From: Parahaliea maris
GTDB lineage: Bacteria; Pseudomonadota; Gammaproteobacteria; Pseudomonadales; Halieaceae
Assembly: GCF_008064665.1 (NCBI RefSeq)
Contig: NZ_VRZA01000005.1
Location: forward strand, 248,001 to 312,000
Reading direction: 5' to 3'
Length of the DNA stretch: 64,000 nucleotides
Each line of letters begins with the position of its first letter. The first letter of the stretch is position 1. The notes below the pieces were generated by a model, which was not told the origin of the DNA, did no database searches, and was given only the letters and a program-made list of their open reading frames with translations. A program made the translations under genes and the position numbers. Positions 52,479 through 64,000 of the stretch are shown piece by piece.

Positions 52479-53660
52479 ATGGCAAAAAAACTCGTGCGCT
52501 TCTTTGCACCGCTGCTGGTCGTCGGTGGTGGTATCGGAATTTTCATGGTGCTCCACGCCACCAAACCGGAACCGGAAAAGTCCTCGGAAAAGGCGCGCCC
52601 CGTGAGCGTGTACACCGCCACCGCGGAGCGGCGACCGCTGACCCTGGAGGTCAGCACCCAGGGCGAAGTGCGTCCACGCACCGAGCTGGACATCGTCAGC
52701 CAGGTCAGTGGCCGCATCATCGAGGTCTCTCCCGAGTTCACCGAGGGCGGGCTTATCTCCGCCGGTGAGACCCTTCTGCGCATCGAGGACGTCGACTACC
52801 GCCTGGCCACACATGAGGCGGAGGCCGGCGTCGCCGAAGCCCAGGTAGGCCTGGAACAGGCCCTGGCCGACGCCGACGTGGCGCGCAAGCAGTTGCGCAA
52901 TGAACCCGATGCTTCGGCCCTGGCCCTGAAAAAGCCCCAGGTGGCCCAGGCCCGGGCGCGCCTCGCGGCGGCCGAGGCCAGCCTCGAGCAGGCCCGGCTC
53001 AACCTGGAGCGGACCCGCATCAGCCTCCCCTTCAACGGTCGTTTCACCAGCACCCGGGCGGACCGGGGGCAATTCGTGAGCGCTGGCACCGTCATCGGCC
53101 ACGCCTTTGCCACCGATGTGGTTGAAATACGCCTACCCCTGGCAGACGCCCAACTGGCATCCCTCGACCTGCCGATCGGCTACTCCGCGCCGGCGGGCTC
53201 TGGCCTGCCGGTCACCTTCAGCGCCCGGGTAGCCGGTGAGCCACAGCAGTGGCGGGGCCGGCTCACCCGACTCGATGCCGCCATCGATCCGGGCAGCCGG
53301 ACCCTGTACGGTCTCGCAGAGGTTCACTCCCCCTACGACGAAAATGTGTCCGACAAGGGCATGCCGTTGGCAGTGGGCCTGTTCGTCGAGGCGACCATCA
53401 CCGGCCGCCGGCTCAGCGACGCCACCGTCATTCCCGCCGCCGGCCTGCGGGCCGGCGATACGGTCTACCTGATCGCCAGCGACGGCACCCTGGATATCCG
53501 CCAGGTCAATGTACTGCAGCGCAATGCCGAACAGGCAGTGATTCGCGAAGGCCTGGAGGGTGGCGAGAAGATCGTGATCTCTGCCATTCGCAATCCGATC
53601 CAGGGCATGGCGATCGTCGGCATCGACGACGACGCAACCGCACTCGCAACCAACCACTGA
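52479..53660 (+). CDS. RND efflux periplasmic adaptor (MFP)
   Basis: 393 residues: an N-terminal anchor helix (RFFAPLLVVGGGIGIFMVLH), a barrel-sandwich domain (STQGEVRPRTELDIVSQVSG, RTRISLPFNGRFTSTRADRG), a coiled-coil hairpin between them (about 105-175), and a beta-barrel and membrane-proximal part at the end. It links the RND pump 25 bp downstream to an outer-membrane channel; no TolC-like gene is in this window. The ATG at 52479 is preferred over the GTG one codon earlier. Confidence 0.93.
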   Translation: MAKKLVRFFAPLLVVGGGIGIFMVLHATKPEPEKSSEKARPVSVYTATAERRPLTLEVSTQGEVRPRTELDIVSQVSGRIIEVSPEFTEGGLISAGETLLRIEDVDYRLATHEAEAGVAEAQVGLEQALADADVARKQLRNEPDASALALKKPQVAQARARLAAAEASLEQARLNLERTRISLPFNGRFTSTRADRGQFVSAGTVIGHAFATDVVEIRLPLADAQLASLDLPIGYSAPAGSGLPVTFSARVAGEPQQWRGRLTRLDAAIDPGSRTLYGLAEVHSPYDENVSDKGMPLAVGLFVEATITGRRLSDATVIPAAGLRAGDTVYLIASDGTLDIRQVNVLQRNAEQAVIREGLEGGEKIVISAIRNPIQGMAIVGIDDDATALATNH

Positions 53661-53685
53661 GCGCTCGGGATCGCTGGGGGTAACC

Positions 53686-56600
53686 ATGGAACGCCTTATT
53701 CGTTGGTGGATCTACAATCCGGTGGCGGCCAACCTGCTGATGGTGGGCATCCTGCTGTCGGGCTATCTGGGATTCCTGGCCATGGAGCGGGAAGCCTTTC
53801 CCCAGTTCGTGATCAACCAGGTACAGGTGGAAGTGACCTGGCCCGGCGCGGCGCCCCAGGAAGTGGAAGAGCAGGTCATCCAGCGAATAGAGGAGTCGCT
53901 CAAGGACCTCGATAACGTCAAGCGGGTCAATGCCACTGCGACCGAGGGCTACGGCCGGCTCGACGTTGCCACCTACACCTATGTCGACATCAACGATTTT
54001 CTCAATGACGTGAAGAACCGGGTGGACGCCGTGATCGGCCTGCCCCGGGACATCGAACCGCCGAGGATCAAGCGCACTGAGATGCGCCAGGAGATGATCC
54101 GGGTCGCAGTACACGGGGATGTGGGCGAACGCCAGCTCACCCGCCTCGCTGAGGACCTGCGCGACGAAATGGCCCAGTTGCCCTACGTGTCACTGGTGGA
54201 GCTGTTTGGCGCGCGTCAGGAAGAAGTGACGGTAGAGCTTTCGGAAAGCTCCATGCGGCGTTACGGACTCAGCTTCGACGAGGTAGCAAACGCTATCCGC
54301 GGCAGCTCGGTCAACCTGTCTTCCGGCCAGGTGCGCACCGCCACCGGGGACATCCGTTTAAGGGCCCGTAACCTGGCGGACAACCAGGAAGATTTCGAAC
54401 GGATCGTGATCCGCCAGACGGAAGCCGGGGCAACCGTGACCCTGGGTGATGTCGCCCGGGTCATCGATGGCTTCGAGGAAAACGAGATACTGGCCACCAT
54501 GGACGGCGAGCCTGCGATTCTTCTGCAGGCCATGTCGACCGACAACATGCAGATCGTCAAGGCTTCGGAAGCCGTCAGGGGCTGGATGGAATCGGTCCGC
54601 CCAAGCCTGCCGAGGGGGGTTCAACTGTCTCTGTGGTTTGATTCCGCGGATATCTACAATAGCCGCATGGGCACCATCGGTAAGTCGGCCTACATGGGGT
54701 TGGCACTGGTATTCGCTGTACTCATCCTGTCGCTGCGCCCGAAAGTTGCTCTGTGGGTCACGGTAGGCATCGCCATCGCCTTCCTGGGCACCTTCGCCCT
54801 GCTGCCCGGCAACGATGTATCGCTCAACGTTATGTCCACCTTTGCCTTCCTGCTGGTACTGGGCATTGTGGTGGATGACGCGATCGTGGTTGGCGAGAGT
54901 ATCCACCAGCAGGCCCACCTCAGTGGGGGCGGACCGGAGTCCGCGGTGGCCGGCGCCAGTGCGGTCTCCAAGCCAGTCATTTTCGCAGTGCTGACCACCA
55001 TGATTGCCTTCGCCCCCTGGTTCTTCCTGGATGTCGAAGGCGGTCATATGACCAAGCAGTTTTCCATCGTGATTACTGCCGCCCTTTCCATCTCCCTGAT
55101 CGAAGCCTTCCTGATTCTCCCCGCCCACCTGCGGCACCTGGAACACCGCGAGCACCTCACCGGCTGGCGCGCGCGCCAGAAAGCACTGGAAGAAGGTATC
55201 GTGCGGTTTGCCGATACCCGCTACCGGGCCCTGGTGGGCTGGGCCACCCGGCGACGCTACCTGACCACTGCCGGCTTTATCGCCCTGTTCACTATCAGCA
55301 TGGGGCTGTTTACTGCCGGATGGGTGAAATTCACCTTTTTCCCGGAAGTTGAGGGTGACCAGATCTACATCAACGTCGAGATGCCCTCCGGCTCGCCCTT
55401 TTCCCGCTCGCTGGAAGTGCTGCGGCACTTGCAGAATGCAGAGCGCAAGCTGGTCGAGGAAGTTGATGCCGGCGCCACTGGCGGTGACTCAGTGGTGCGG
55501 GGCTGGTACACGCGTTCCCGCCGCGACAGTGTCATTGCGCTGGTCCGGCTGGCGCCACCGACCGAGCGCGACCAGTCCGCCAGAGAAATAGCCGAGCGCC
55601 TGCAAGAACTGGTGGGCGATGTCGCCGATGCCGATGCCATCTCCGTCAGCTATACCCTGAACGACCAGGGGCCTGCGCTAACCTACCTGCTGCAACACCG
55701 CGATATGGCAATCCTGCGTGCGGCCAGCAGCGAACTGCAGGCCCAGTTGCACAGTTACGATGGCGCCTACTACATTCGCGACAGCCTGCGGGGTGAGTCG
55801 GACGAACTGCACCTGCAACTGCGCCCAGGGGCGGAGAAACTCGGGATCAACCTGGCCCAGGTGTCGCAACAGGTTCGCCAGGCCTACTACGGTGAAGAGG
55901 TCCAGCGCCTGCCCCGGGAGAATGGCGATGTTCGCGTCATGCTGAAGTATCCCCGGGCCTTGCGCGACAGCCTTGCCTCGCTGGACCACTTTCGCGTACG
56001 CACCGGAGACGGACGCGAGCTGCCGCTGTTGTCAGTCGTCGATGTGGAAATTGCCAGTGGCGTCCAGCGCATCGAGCGACGCGACGGCAAGCGCACCCTG
56101 CAGGTATCCGCTGATGCGGTGCCAGAACTGGTCAGCGATATTAACAGCGATGTACAGGACAGCTTCCTGCCCGACCTGCAGGAACGCTATCCCGGCCTGA
56201 CCATTCTCAAGGGTGGCCAGCAGGAAACCGAGCAGGATTTCTTCAATCAGATTGTCGCTCTCTACCTGGTGGCCGCCTTCGCCATGTACACCCTGATTGC
56301 CGTGGCGTTCCGCTCCTATGCCCTGCCGCTACTGATCATGACCGCCATTCCCTTTGGCTTTATGGGCGCCATTTTCGGCCACCTGCTGTTCAACATGCCG
56401 CTGGCACTTTTTTCCTACTTTGGCATCGGCGCTGCGGCGGGCGTGGTGGTCAACGACAACCTGGTGCTGGTGGACTACATCGGCTGCCTGCGCAAACAGG
56501 GCCGGGATGCCGTGACAGCCGTGATCGAGGCGGGCGTGCAACGCTTCCGCCCCATTCTGCTCACCACCCTGACCACCTTTATCGGCCTGATCCCGATCAT

Positions 56601-56799
56601 GGCGGAGCGCTCGACCGACGCCCAGTTTCTCAAGCCGGCCGTACTGTCACTGGCCTTTGGCGTGTTATTCGCGCTGTTTGTTACCCTGATGATGGTGCCG
56701 GCCCTCTACCTGATCGGCGAGGACTGCTCGCACGCGTTTGCCCGCCTGCGGGCACGCTGGTCCGGCAAGGGCAGCAAAGCAGCCAGGGGCGTTCAGTAA
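53686..56799 (+). CDS. RND-family efflux pump, AcrB-like
   Basis: 1037 residues with twelve membrane helices and two large periplasmic loops. Key marks are the start RWWIYNPVAANLLMVGILLS, PGAAPQEVEEQVIQRIEESL, and the proton-relay Asp pair in helix 4 (LGIVVDDAIVVGESI). The sequence belongs to the HAE-1-like branch often found in environmental bacteria, whose members export hydrophobic or amphiphilic compounds. It forms an operon with the adaptor; its substrate cannot be read from sequence. Confidence 0.94.
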   Translation: MERLIRWWIYNPVAANLLMVGILLSGYLGFLAMEREAFPQFVINQVQVEVTWPGAAPQEVEEQVIQRIEESLKDLDNVKRVNATATEGYGRLDVATYTYVDINDFLNDVKNRVDAVIGLPRDIEPPRIKRTEMRQEMIRVAVHGDVGERQLTRLAEDLRDEMAQLPYVSLVELFGARQEEVTVELSESSMRRYGLSFDEVANAIRGSSVNLSSGQVRTATGDIRLRARNLADNQEDFERIVIRQTEAGATVTLGDVARVIDGFEENEILATMDGEPAILLQAMSTDNMQIVKASEAVRGWMESVRPSLPRGVQLSLWFDSADIYNSRMGTIGKSAYMGLALVFAVLILSLRPKVALWVTVGIAIAFLGTFALLPGNDVSLNVMSTFAFLLVLGIVVDDAIVVGESIHQQAHLSGGGPESAVAGASAVSKPVIFAVLTTMIAFAPWFFLDVEGGHMTKQFSIVITAALSISLIEAFLILPAHLRHLEHREHLTGWRARQKALEEGIVRFADTRYRALVGWATRRRYLTTAGFIALFTISMGLFTAGWVKFTFFPEVEGDQIYINVEMPSGSPFSRSLEVLRHLQNAERKLVEEVDAGATGGDSVVRGWYTRSRRDSVIALVRLAPPTERDQSAREIAERLQELVGDVADADAISVSYTLNDQGPALTYLLQHRDMAILRAASSELQAQLHSYDGAYYIRDSLRGESDELHLQLRPGAEKLGINLAQVSQQVRQAYYGEEVQRLPRENGDVRVMLKYPRALRDSLASLDHFRVRTGDGRELPLLSVVDVEIASGVQRIERRDGKRTLQVSADAVPELVSDINSDVQDSFLPDLQERYPGLTILKGGQQETEQDFFNQIVALYLVAAFAMYTLIAVAFRSYALPLLIMTAIPFGFMGAIFGHLLFNMPLALFSYFGIGAAAGVVVNDNLVLVDYIGCLRKQGRDAVTAVIEAGVQRFRPILLTTLTTFIGLIPIMAERSTDAQFLKPAVLSLAFGVLFALFVTLMMVPALYLIGEDCSHAFARLRARWSGKGSKAARGVQ

Positions 56800-56807
56800 A
56801 GGGATTT

Positions 56808-56830
56808 TACGGGGCCACCGGGGCCCCGTA
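56808..56830. terminator. Hairpin between the RND pump and the convergent DUF1244 gene
   Basis: TACGGGGCC-ACCGG-GGCCCCGTA, a 9-bp perfect stem with a 5-base loop, 8 bp after the pump stop codon and 8 bp before the DUF1244 stop. No T-tract on either side; probably a bidirectional end signal. Confidence 0.6.
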
Positions 56831-56838
56831 GCAGGCGA

Positions 56839-57078
56839 TTACTTCTGGTACTTCGCCTTCCACTCCTCATAGGGCATACCGTAGACCCGTTCGCGTGCGG
56901 CGTCGTAGTCCACTTCCATGCCTTCGTCCTCTGCCGCGGCCATATACCACTTGGCCAGGCAATTGCGGCAGAAGCCTGCGAGTTCCATCAGGTCGATATT
57001 CTGGACATCCTTGCGGCTGTCGAGATGTTCCAGCAAACGGCGAAAAACGGCTGCCTCGATATTATTGATATTAGACAC
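56839..57078 (-). CDS. DUF1244 family small protein
   Basis: 79 residues, complete. The family pattern FRRLLEHLDSRKDVQNIDLM, then AGFCRNCLAKWY with its CxxC, and GMPYEEWKAKYQ is clear. DUF1244 proteins are small, mostly helical and of unknown function, widespread in proteobacteria. The start is a GTG at 57078 with AGGAG eight bases upstream. It lies 23 bp after the LuxR gene on the same strand. Confidence 0.92.
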   Translation of the reverse strand: MSNINNIEAAVFRRLLEHLDSRKDVQNIDLMELAGFCRNCLAKWYMAAAEDEGMEVDYDAARERVYGMPYEEWKAKYQK

Positions 57079-57101
57079 GGCATTGCTCCTTGTGGGTCCT
57101 G

Positions 57102-58262
57102 CTATTCGCCCATGTGGGCGACACTTCGCAGGATCAACTGTACCAGACGGGTCTGCCGTGTCACCCCGGTTTTCGAGAATACCGCGCTGAGGTGTGACTT
57201 GCCGGTATTGCGGGATATGCCCAACTGCTCGCAGGCCTCGTCCAGGGTTGCCCCGTTGGCCAGTAACAGGGCGAGGTTGGCCTCGGCGCGGGTGAAACCG
57301 AACAGGGTCATGAGCACCTCGTGGGGCGCCTCACGGGGCTGGGAGGGATCGGAGATGAACAGCGCCACCGAGGGATTGCGACTGCCATCCGGTGCCGCCA
57401 CCAGTGGCAGCGGGCGCATCAGCACTCCGGCCCCAGGCGACTCTGGACCCGACAGGCGCAGGGCGCGGATAAACGCGGGTTCACCGCGCAGGTGTGCTTC
57501 CATCACCTCCTCCAGACAGGTGCGAAAAGCCTGGTTGTCGGCACGGTTGGCCAGGCGCAGCTTGCCCTGTTCGGATTGCATCCAGTGCCCCTCTCCCAGC
57601 AGGCGCTCGGCGGCCCGGTTGCTGTGGCGAATACGGGCGCTCTGGTCGAGGATGATCGCCGCCACCGCCATCCGGTCCACCGCGTTGGCAAACAGGGAGC
57701 GCTCGCTCTCCACCCTGGCGATACGGGCCTGCAGGCGGATGGTCTGCTGGATGTGGGGCAACAGGCAGCGACACAGGCTGCGCTCCCCGGCGCCAAAGTT
57801 GGGCTTGCCCTCGACCCGGGCAAAGCGCAGGCGCGCACTGTTGCCCAAATCGTCACCGAGATCAGCCCCCATCAGGTGGCGCACCCCGGTGCCCTTGACG
57901 TACTGCCGGTAGTACTCGGAGGCGTAATACTCCTGGGGCGCCATGAACTCGTCGATGGTGTACACCTCCCCCGCGGGCAGGTTAACGAAGGGATCGATGG
58001 CGAAATAACTCTCGTTGTAGGACTCGAAAACTTCCGAAGACAGGACCACCGAGTTGATCACCACGCCGGCGTCCCCCTCCCGCGGCGCACGCAGGATCAG
58101 GGTGACAAAATCTGCCCCCAGGGCCCGGCCCAGCAGACGCAGGAATTCCTCCCACGGCGGGTCAGCCACCGGCCCCCGGGAGAGGGCCAGCAGCAGTTCG
58201 TTCATGGCATCGGATATCTGGTAGTCGGAGGCCACCGGCACTGCTCGCGCAAATAGGCCCAT
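57102..58262 (-). CDS. LuxR-type helix-turn-helix regulator
   Basis: 386 residues. The last ~65 residues are a LuxR/GerE helix-turn-helix (LFGFTRAEANLALLLANGAT, EACEQLGISRNTGKSHLSAV). A PAS-like segment may lie in the middle (about 195-300: AAIILDQSARIRHSNRAAER), with an unassigned N-terminal sensory part. It has no phosphoacceptor receiver domain. It is 44 bp downstream of the SDR gene, on the same strand, and may regulate that gene. The signal is unknown. Confidence 0.87.
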   Translation of the reverse strand: MGLFARAVPVASDYQISDAMNELLLALSRGPVADPPWEEFLRLLGRALGADFVTLILRAPREGDAGVVINSVVLSSEVFESYNESYFAIDPFVNLPAGEVYTIDEFMAPQEYYASEYYRQYVKGTGVRHLMGADLGDDLGNSARLRFARVEGKPNFGAGERSLCRCLLPHIQQTIRLQARIARVESERSLFANAVDRMAVAAIILDQSARIRHSNRAAERLLGEGHWMQSEQGKLRLANRADNQAFRTCLEEVMEAHLRGEPAFIRALRLSGPESPGAGVLMRPLPLVAAPDGSRNPSVALFISDPSQPREAPHEVLMTLFGFTRAEANLALLLANGATLDEACEQLGISRNTGKSHLSAVFSKTGVTRQTRLVQLILRSVAHMGE

Positions 58263-58306
58263 TGTCCGGTGCCCCGGTTACAGGGTCAACGCAACCGGTC
58301 GCTGAT

Positions 58307-59098
58307 TCAGACCGGCATGTACTCGCCGCCGTTCACGTCCAGGGCGGCGCCTGTCACCGCGGCGGCGTAGTCCGAAGCGAGGAAAATCGCAGCCTTGGCG
58401 CAGTCGGCATCATCCGGAATACTGCCGAGGGGGATGTTGCGACACACCTCGGCGATCATCTCGTCGCGATCGCGCCCGGTCTCGGCTACCTGCCAGTCAA
58501 AATACCCTTCCACCGACGGCCCCCACATCCAGCCCATGTGGGCGCTGTTGACGCGAATATTGTCTTTGCCCAGTTCCAGCGCAAGGTGCTTGGTGGCGCT
58601 GCGCAGGGCGGACTTGGTGCTGCCGTAGCCACCCTGGGTGGCCAGCGGTTTATGCTCCACCATGGTGGCGATCATGACGACGCTGCCGCCACCGGCCTTG
58701 CGCATGGCGGGTATGCAGGCCTGGGTGAGTTGCATGGTACCGAAGAAATTCACCTCCATGCTGCGGCGCCAGCCGTCGAGATCAGCCTCGGCAATCGGCT
58801 CAAAACTGCCGGGGTCGTAGGCGCTGTTGAACAGTACATCGATGCGACCGAAGGCCTCCTCCGTCTGCGCTGCCAGGTGGCGGCACTGCTCGGGGTCGGC
58901 GATGTCCGTCGGCACTTTCAGGACTTTGGTGTCGAGGCCCAGGTCCCGGATTTCCTGCTCGGCCACATTGAGCTTGGCTTCAGTACGCGCTGCCAGCACC
59001 ACTGCGGCAGCTCCCTCCTTCGCCGCAAGCGTAGAGAGTTCCTGACCCAGCCCCGGACCAATTCCCGAAACGATAACGACCTTGTCTTGCAACAGCAT
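58307..59098 (-). CDS. Short-chain dehydrogenase/reductase (SDR)
   Basis: 263 residues with the classical SDR features: nucleotide-binding GIGPGLGQ near residue 12, an NAG-like LFNSAYD, and the catalytic YGSTK (Tyr-x3-Lys). The usual Ser before the Tyr appears as IATM in this alignment by eye, so the catalytic Ser needs checking. The ATG at 59098 has AGGAG upstream. It oxidises or reduces an alcohol/ketone with NAD(P). The genes before and after give no substrate. Confidence 0.88.
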   Translation of the reverse strand: MLLQDKVVIVSGIGPGLGQELSTLAAKEGAAAVVLAARTEAKLNVAEQEIRDLGLDTKVLKVPTDIADPEQCRHLAAQTEEAFGRIDVLFNSAYDPGSFEPIAEADLDGWRRSMEVNFFGTMQLTQACIPAMRKAGGGSVVMIATMVEHKPLATQGGYGSTKSALRSATKHLALELGKDNIRVNSAHMGWMWGPSVEGYFDWQVAETGRDRDEMIAEVCRNIPLGSIPDDADCAKAAIFLASDYAAAVTGAALDVNGGEYMPV

Positions 59099-59186
59099 TG
59101 GCGTGCTCCTTGTCTCTTATGTTGTTGATACCGACACAGAGACTGCCAGCGCCGGTGCCGGACGACACCACCCAAAGGGGGGAGAG

Positions 59187-59678
59187 TCAGCGAGAAACCT
59201 GCGCTGGTTCAGAGGATTGAATCAGCGCCTGTAATTGCTCACCCTGGCCCTCGTAGCGCCAGCGTGCCGCGCCAAAGTCCGACAGTGGCAGCCAGTAGGC
59301 GCGCCGCACTTCGGTCATGGCGTGGGGCGCCAGTTCTCCGGCGCCGGGCGCCATGGCGCAGCGGTAGAGATTGAAGCCGGTGTCGAAGGTCGCGAGCAGT
59401 TCTCCCGGGATAACATCGAGCCCGCTCTCCTCCCAGGTTTCCCGGTGGGCGGCACACTGGGCTGACTCGCCCTGGTTGGTCAGCCCACCGGGCGGACTCA
59501 GCTTGCCCTTCCAGTTTTCGACCACCAGCATGCCGTCTGCCGACAGCAGCAGGCAGCCTGCACTGGGCGCGAGATCGCCCGGACCGGGCACGGGACAGGG
59601 AGGCGGTCGACCGTACTGACAGGAGGCGAGCAGGCTGCAACACAGGGCCGCGGCCAACGGCCGCAACCATTGGCTCAT
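59187..59678 (-). CDS. Nudix hydrolase with lipoprotein signal
   Basis: 163 residues. The N terminus MSQWLRPLAAALCCSLLASC carries a lipobox ending at Cys20. The complete Nudix box runs from Gly65 to Gly86: G-x5-E71-x7-R79-E80-x2-E83-E84-x-G86. Nudix enzymes hydrolyse nucleoside diphosphates linked to another moiety and are nearly always cytosolic; a lipid-anchored one would act in the periplasm or at the outer membrane. It follows dnaE by 18 bp on the same strand. The substrate is unknown. Confidence 0.85.
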   Translation of the reverse strand: MSQWLRPLAAALCCSLLASCQYGRPPPCPVPGPGDLAPSAGCLLLSADGMLVVENWKGKLSPPGGLTNQGESAQCAAHRETWEESGLDVIPGELLATFDTGFNLYRCAMAPGAGELAPHAMTEVRRAYWLPLSDFGAARWRYEGQGEQLQALIQSSEPAQVSR

Positions 59679-59696
59679 CCGCCAACTCGGAGGCGA

Positions 59697-63185
<3,489 letters not shown>

Positions 63186-63299
63186 GGGGGGAGTTTAACG
63201 CTGTGCTGATTTTCAGACTAGCGACGGTGTTCAAATTTGTTCTGATCCTTCGGTTGGCACCGTCGGCGAAGCGGGGGTTAGTACAACAGGCACCGCATC

Positions 63300-63402
63300 C
63301 GCCGTCGGGGTGGCCCCTCCGGGACACGCTGCAAGTACATCCATGTACGCTCCTAATCGGCGTCCTGCCTCATAGAGTCCCTACGGGGCCACCCCGACGG
63401 CG
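63300..63402. repeat. Long hairpin element, copy A
   Basis: 26-bp arms at 63300-63325 and 63377-63402 pair except for a 3-base mismatch (outer 18 and inner 5 pairs perfect; arm starts CGCCGTCGGGGTGGCCCC). The 51-base loop includes the palindrome GTACAT-CC-ATGTAC at 63335-63348. Sequence from GGCCCC through the loop is shared with copy B on the other strand. Confidence 0.92.
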
Positions 63403-63487
63403 AACGCTCATCACTCTGCCCCTGCGGGCAGCAGATTCTACGGCTGCAATTCTCGTGCGGCCCTCGATCTCTTTGACATGCAGTTCA

Positions 63488-63603
63488 GCCAAGGTAGCGG
63501 GGGTAGGCCCCGGAGGGACTCTCTGAGACATGGATGTCGAAGAGAAGCGTACATGGACGTATTCACAGCGTGTCCCGGAGGGGCCTACCGCCGCTTCCTT
63601 GGC
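63488..63603. repeat. Long hairpin element, copy B (opposite orientation)
   Basis: 32-base arms at 63488-63519 and 63572-63603 pair apart from two single mismatches and the same 3-base central mismatch as copy A; the loop is 52 bases. Its reverse complement shares GGCCCCTCCGGGACACGCTG, then a TACGTCCATGTACGCT block, and AGAGTCCCT near the other arm with copy A. The outermost stem sequences differ between copies yet remain paired. Confidence 0.92.
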
Positions 63604-63676
63604 GGTGCCGAACCGAGGCACCGAAGCTCGCCGGGAACAGTGAGCAATAATGGGCCAATCAGAGTTACAAGAGCCC

Positions 63677-64000
63677 CTACAACAAATCCCGCACCGGCCC
63701 AAAGCTCCGCCGATGCACCGGCGTCACCCCCAGTTCACGCAGGGCCTTCAAGTGGGCCGCCGTGGGGTAGCCCTTGTGCGCGGCGAAGCCGTAGCCCGGG
63801 TATTCCCGTTCCAGCGCCACCAACTCACCGTCGCGCTGCACCTTGGCCAGGATCGAGGCCGCAGCGATGGCTGGCACCCGGTCGTCCCCCTTTACCACCG
63901 GCTCCGAAGGATAATCCCAGCGCGGCAGACGGTTACCGTCCACCAGCACATAACCCGGCTGCACAGACAGCCCTTCCACCGCCCGCTTCATCGCCAGCAT
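63677..64000 (-). CDS. rnhB: Ribonuclease HII (C-terminal part)
   Basis: About 107 residues to the stop codon; the N terminus, with the first active-site residues, is beyond the window's right edge. RNase HII removes ribonucleotides from [13 protein letters not shown] has the family's Asp, and [22 protein letters not shown]-type sequence, then [20 protein letters not shown] and HRRSFGPV, are unmistakable. It lies upstream of dnaE as in many gammaproteobacteria, but separated by two hairpin elements. Confidence 0.95.
   Translation of the reverse strand: MLAMKRAVEGLSVQPGYVLVDGNRLPRWDYPSEPVVKGDDRVPAIAAASILAKVQRDGELVALEREYPGYGFAAHKGYPTAAHLKALRELGVTPVHRRSFGPVRDLL

Noticed and set aside
63300-63603. 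Terminators of rnhB and dnaE, or an insertion-sequence end
   Set aside because: The stems are far longer than terminators, have no T-tracts, and two copies are inverted relative to each other; no transposase frame is present.

Overview
This is a gene-dense, GC-rich window of ordinary chromosomal sequence from a gammaproteobacterium. The periplasmic and outer-membrane systems (TonB receptor, MacB-type ABC permeases, RND pump, many lipobox proteins), the rnhB-dnaE pair, a FadE-type acyl-CoA dehydrogenase and the single-chain SdaA serine deaminase fit a heterotrophic marine lineage such as the Halieaceae/Cellvibrionales. That placement is inferred from gene content, not from a marker-gene search. 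I saw no rRNA, tRNA, CRISPR array, phage or insertion sequence.

Layout. 1-1604: molybdenum hydroxylase of the isoquinoline-1-oxidoreductase type (minus strand, large subunit cut by the window edge), then a LysR gene. 2876-5862: two paralogous alpha/beta hydrolases with Cys nucleophile elbows and a convergent AraC regulator. 5991-14316: glycine and serine block. gcvT and an XRE-cupin regulator lie on the minus strand; sdaA-glyA-gcvH-gcvP form a plus-strand operon; near-identical 16-bp palindromes sit about 107-110 bp upstream of gcvT, of the regulator and of sdaA. Together these genes would turn glycine into C1 units and serine, and serine into pyruvate. 14327-15193: LysR. 15800-24637: an M20-fold lipoprotein with a damaged metal site, one MacB/LolD-type ATPase, three MacB-type permeases, a small periplasmic protein and a DUF885-type HExxPGHH peptidase.

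24669-34091 (minus strand): a nutrient-acquisition locus. A TonB-dependent receptor is followed by two exported AbgB-like M20D amidohydrolases, an AGCS sodium:alanine/glycine symporter, a YtkA/FixH-like protein and a di-heme cytochrome c peroxidase. The likely logic is outer-membrane uptake of an amino-acid conjugate, periplasmic hydrolysis and symport of the amino acid. 34699-39659 (minus): MFS transporter, RarD permease and two translationally coupled lipoproteins (LssY_C domain; alpha/beta hydrolase). 39755-41935: an unusual fusion of an SDF-family transporter with a periplasmic solute-binding domain. 41951-47120: a lone nucleotide-sugar dehydrogenase, a monocarboxylate-type MFS protein and FadE. 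47208-47859: Hsp20 with a clear sigma-32 promoter and a terminator. 48052-50459: overlapping genes for a degenerate HD-GYP protein and an intact EAL protein. 50476-56799: exported YtcJ-like amidohydrolase and an RND adaptor/pump pair. 56839-64000 (minus): DUF1244 protein, LuxR regulator, SDR, a lipoprotein Nudix hydrolase, dnaE and partial rnhB. Between dnaE and rnhB lie two inverted copies of a long hairpin element.

No single spectacular new system is proven. The best candidates for second looks are the ABC/peptidase locus, the transporter-receptor fusion, the XRE operator set and the hairpin element family.
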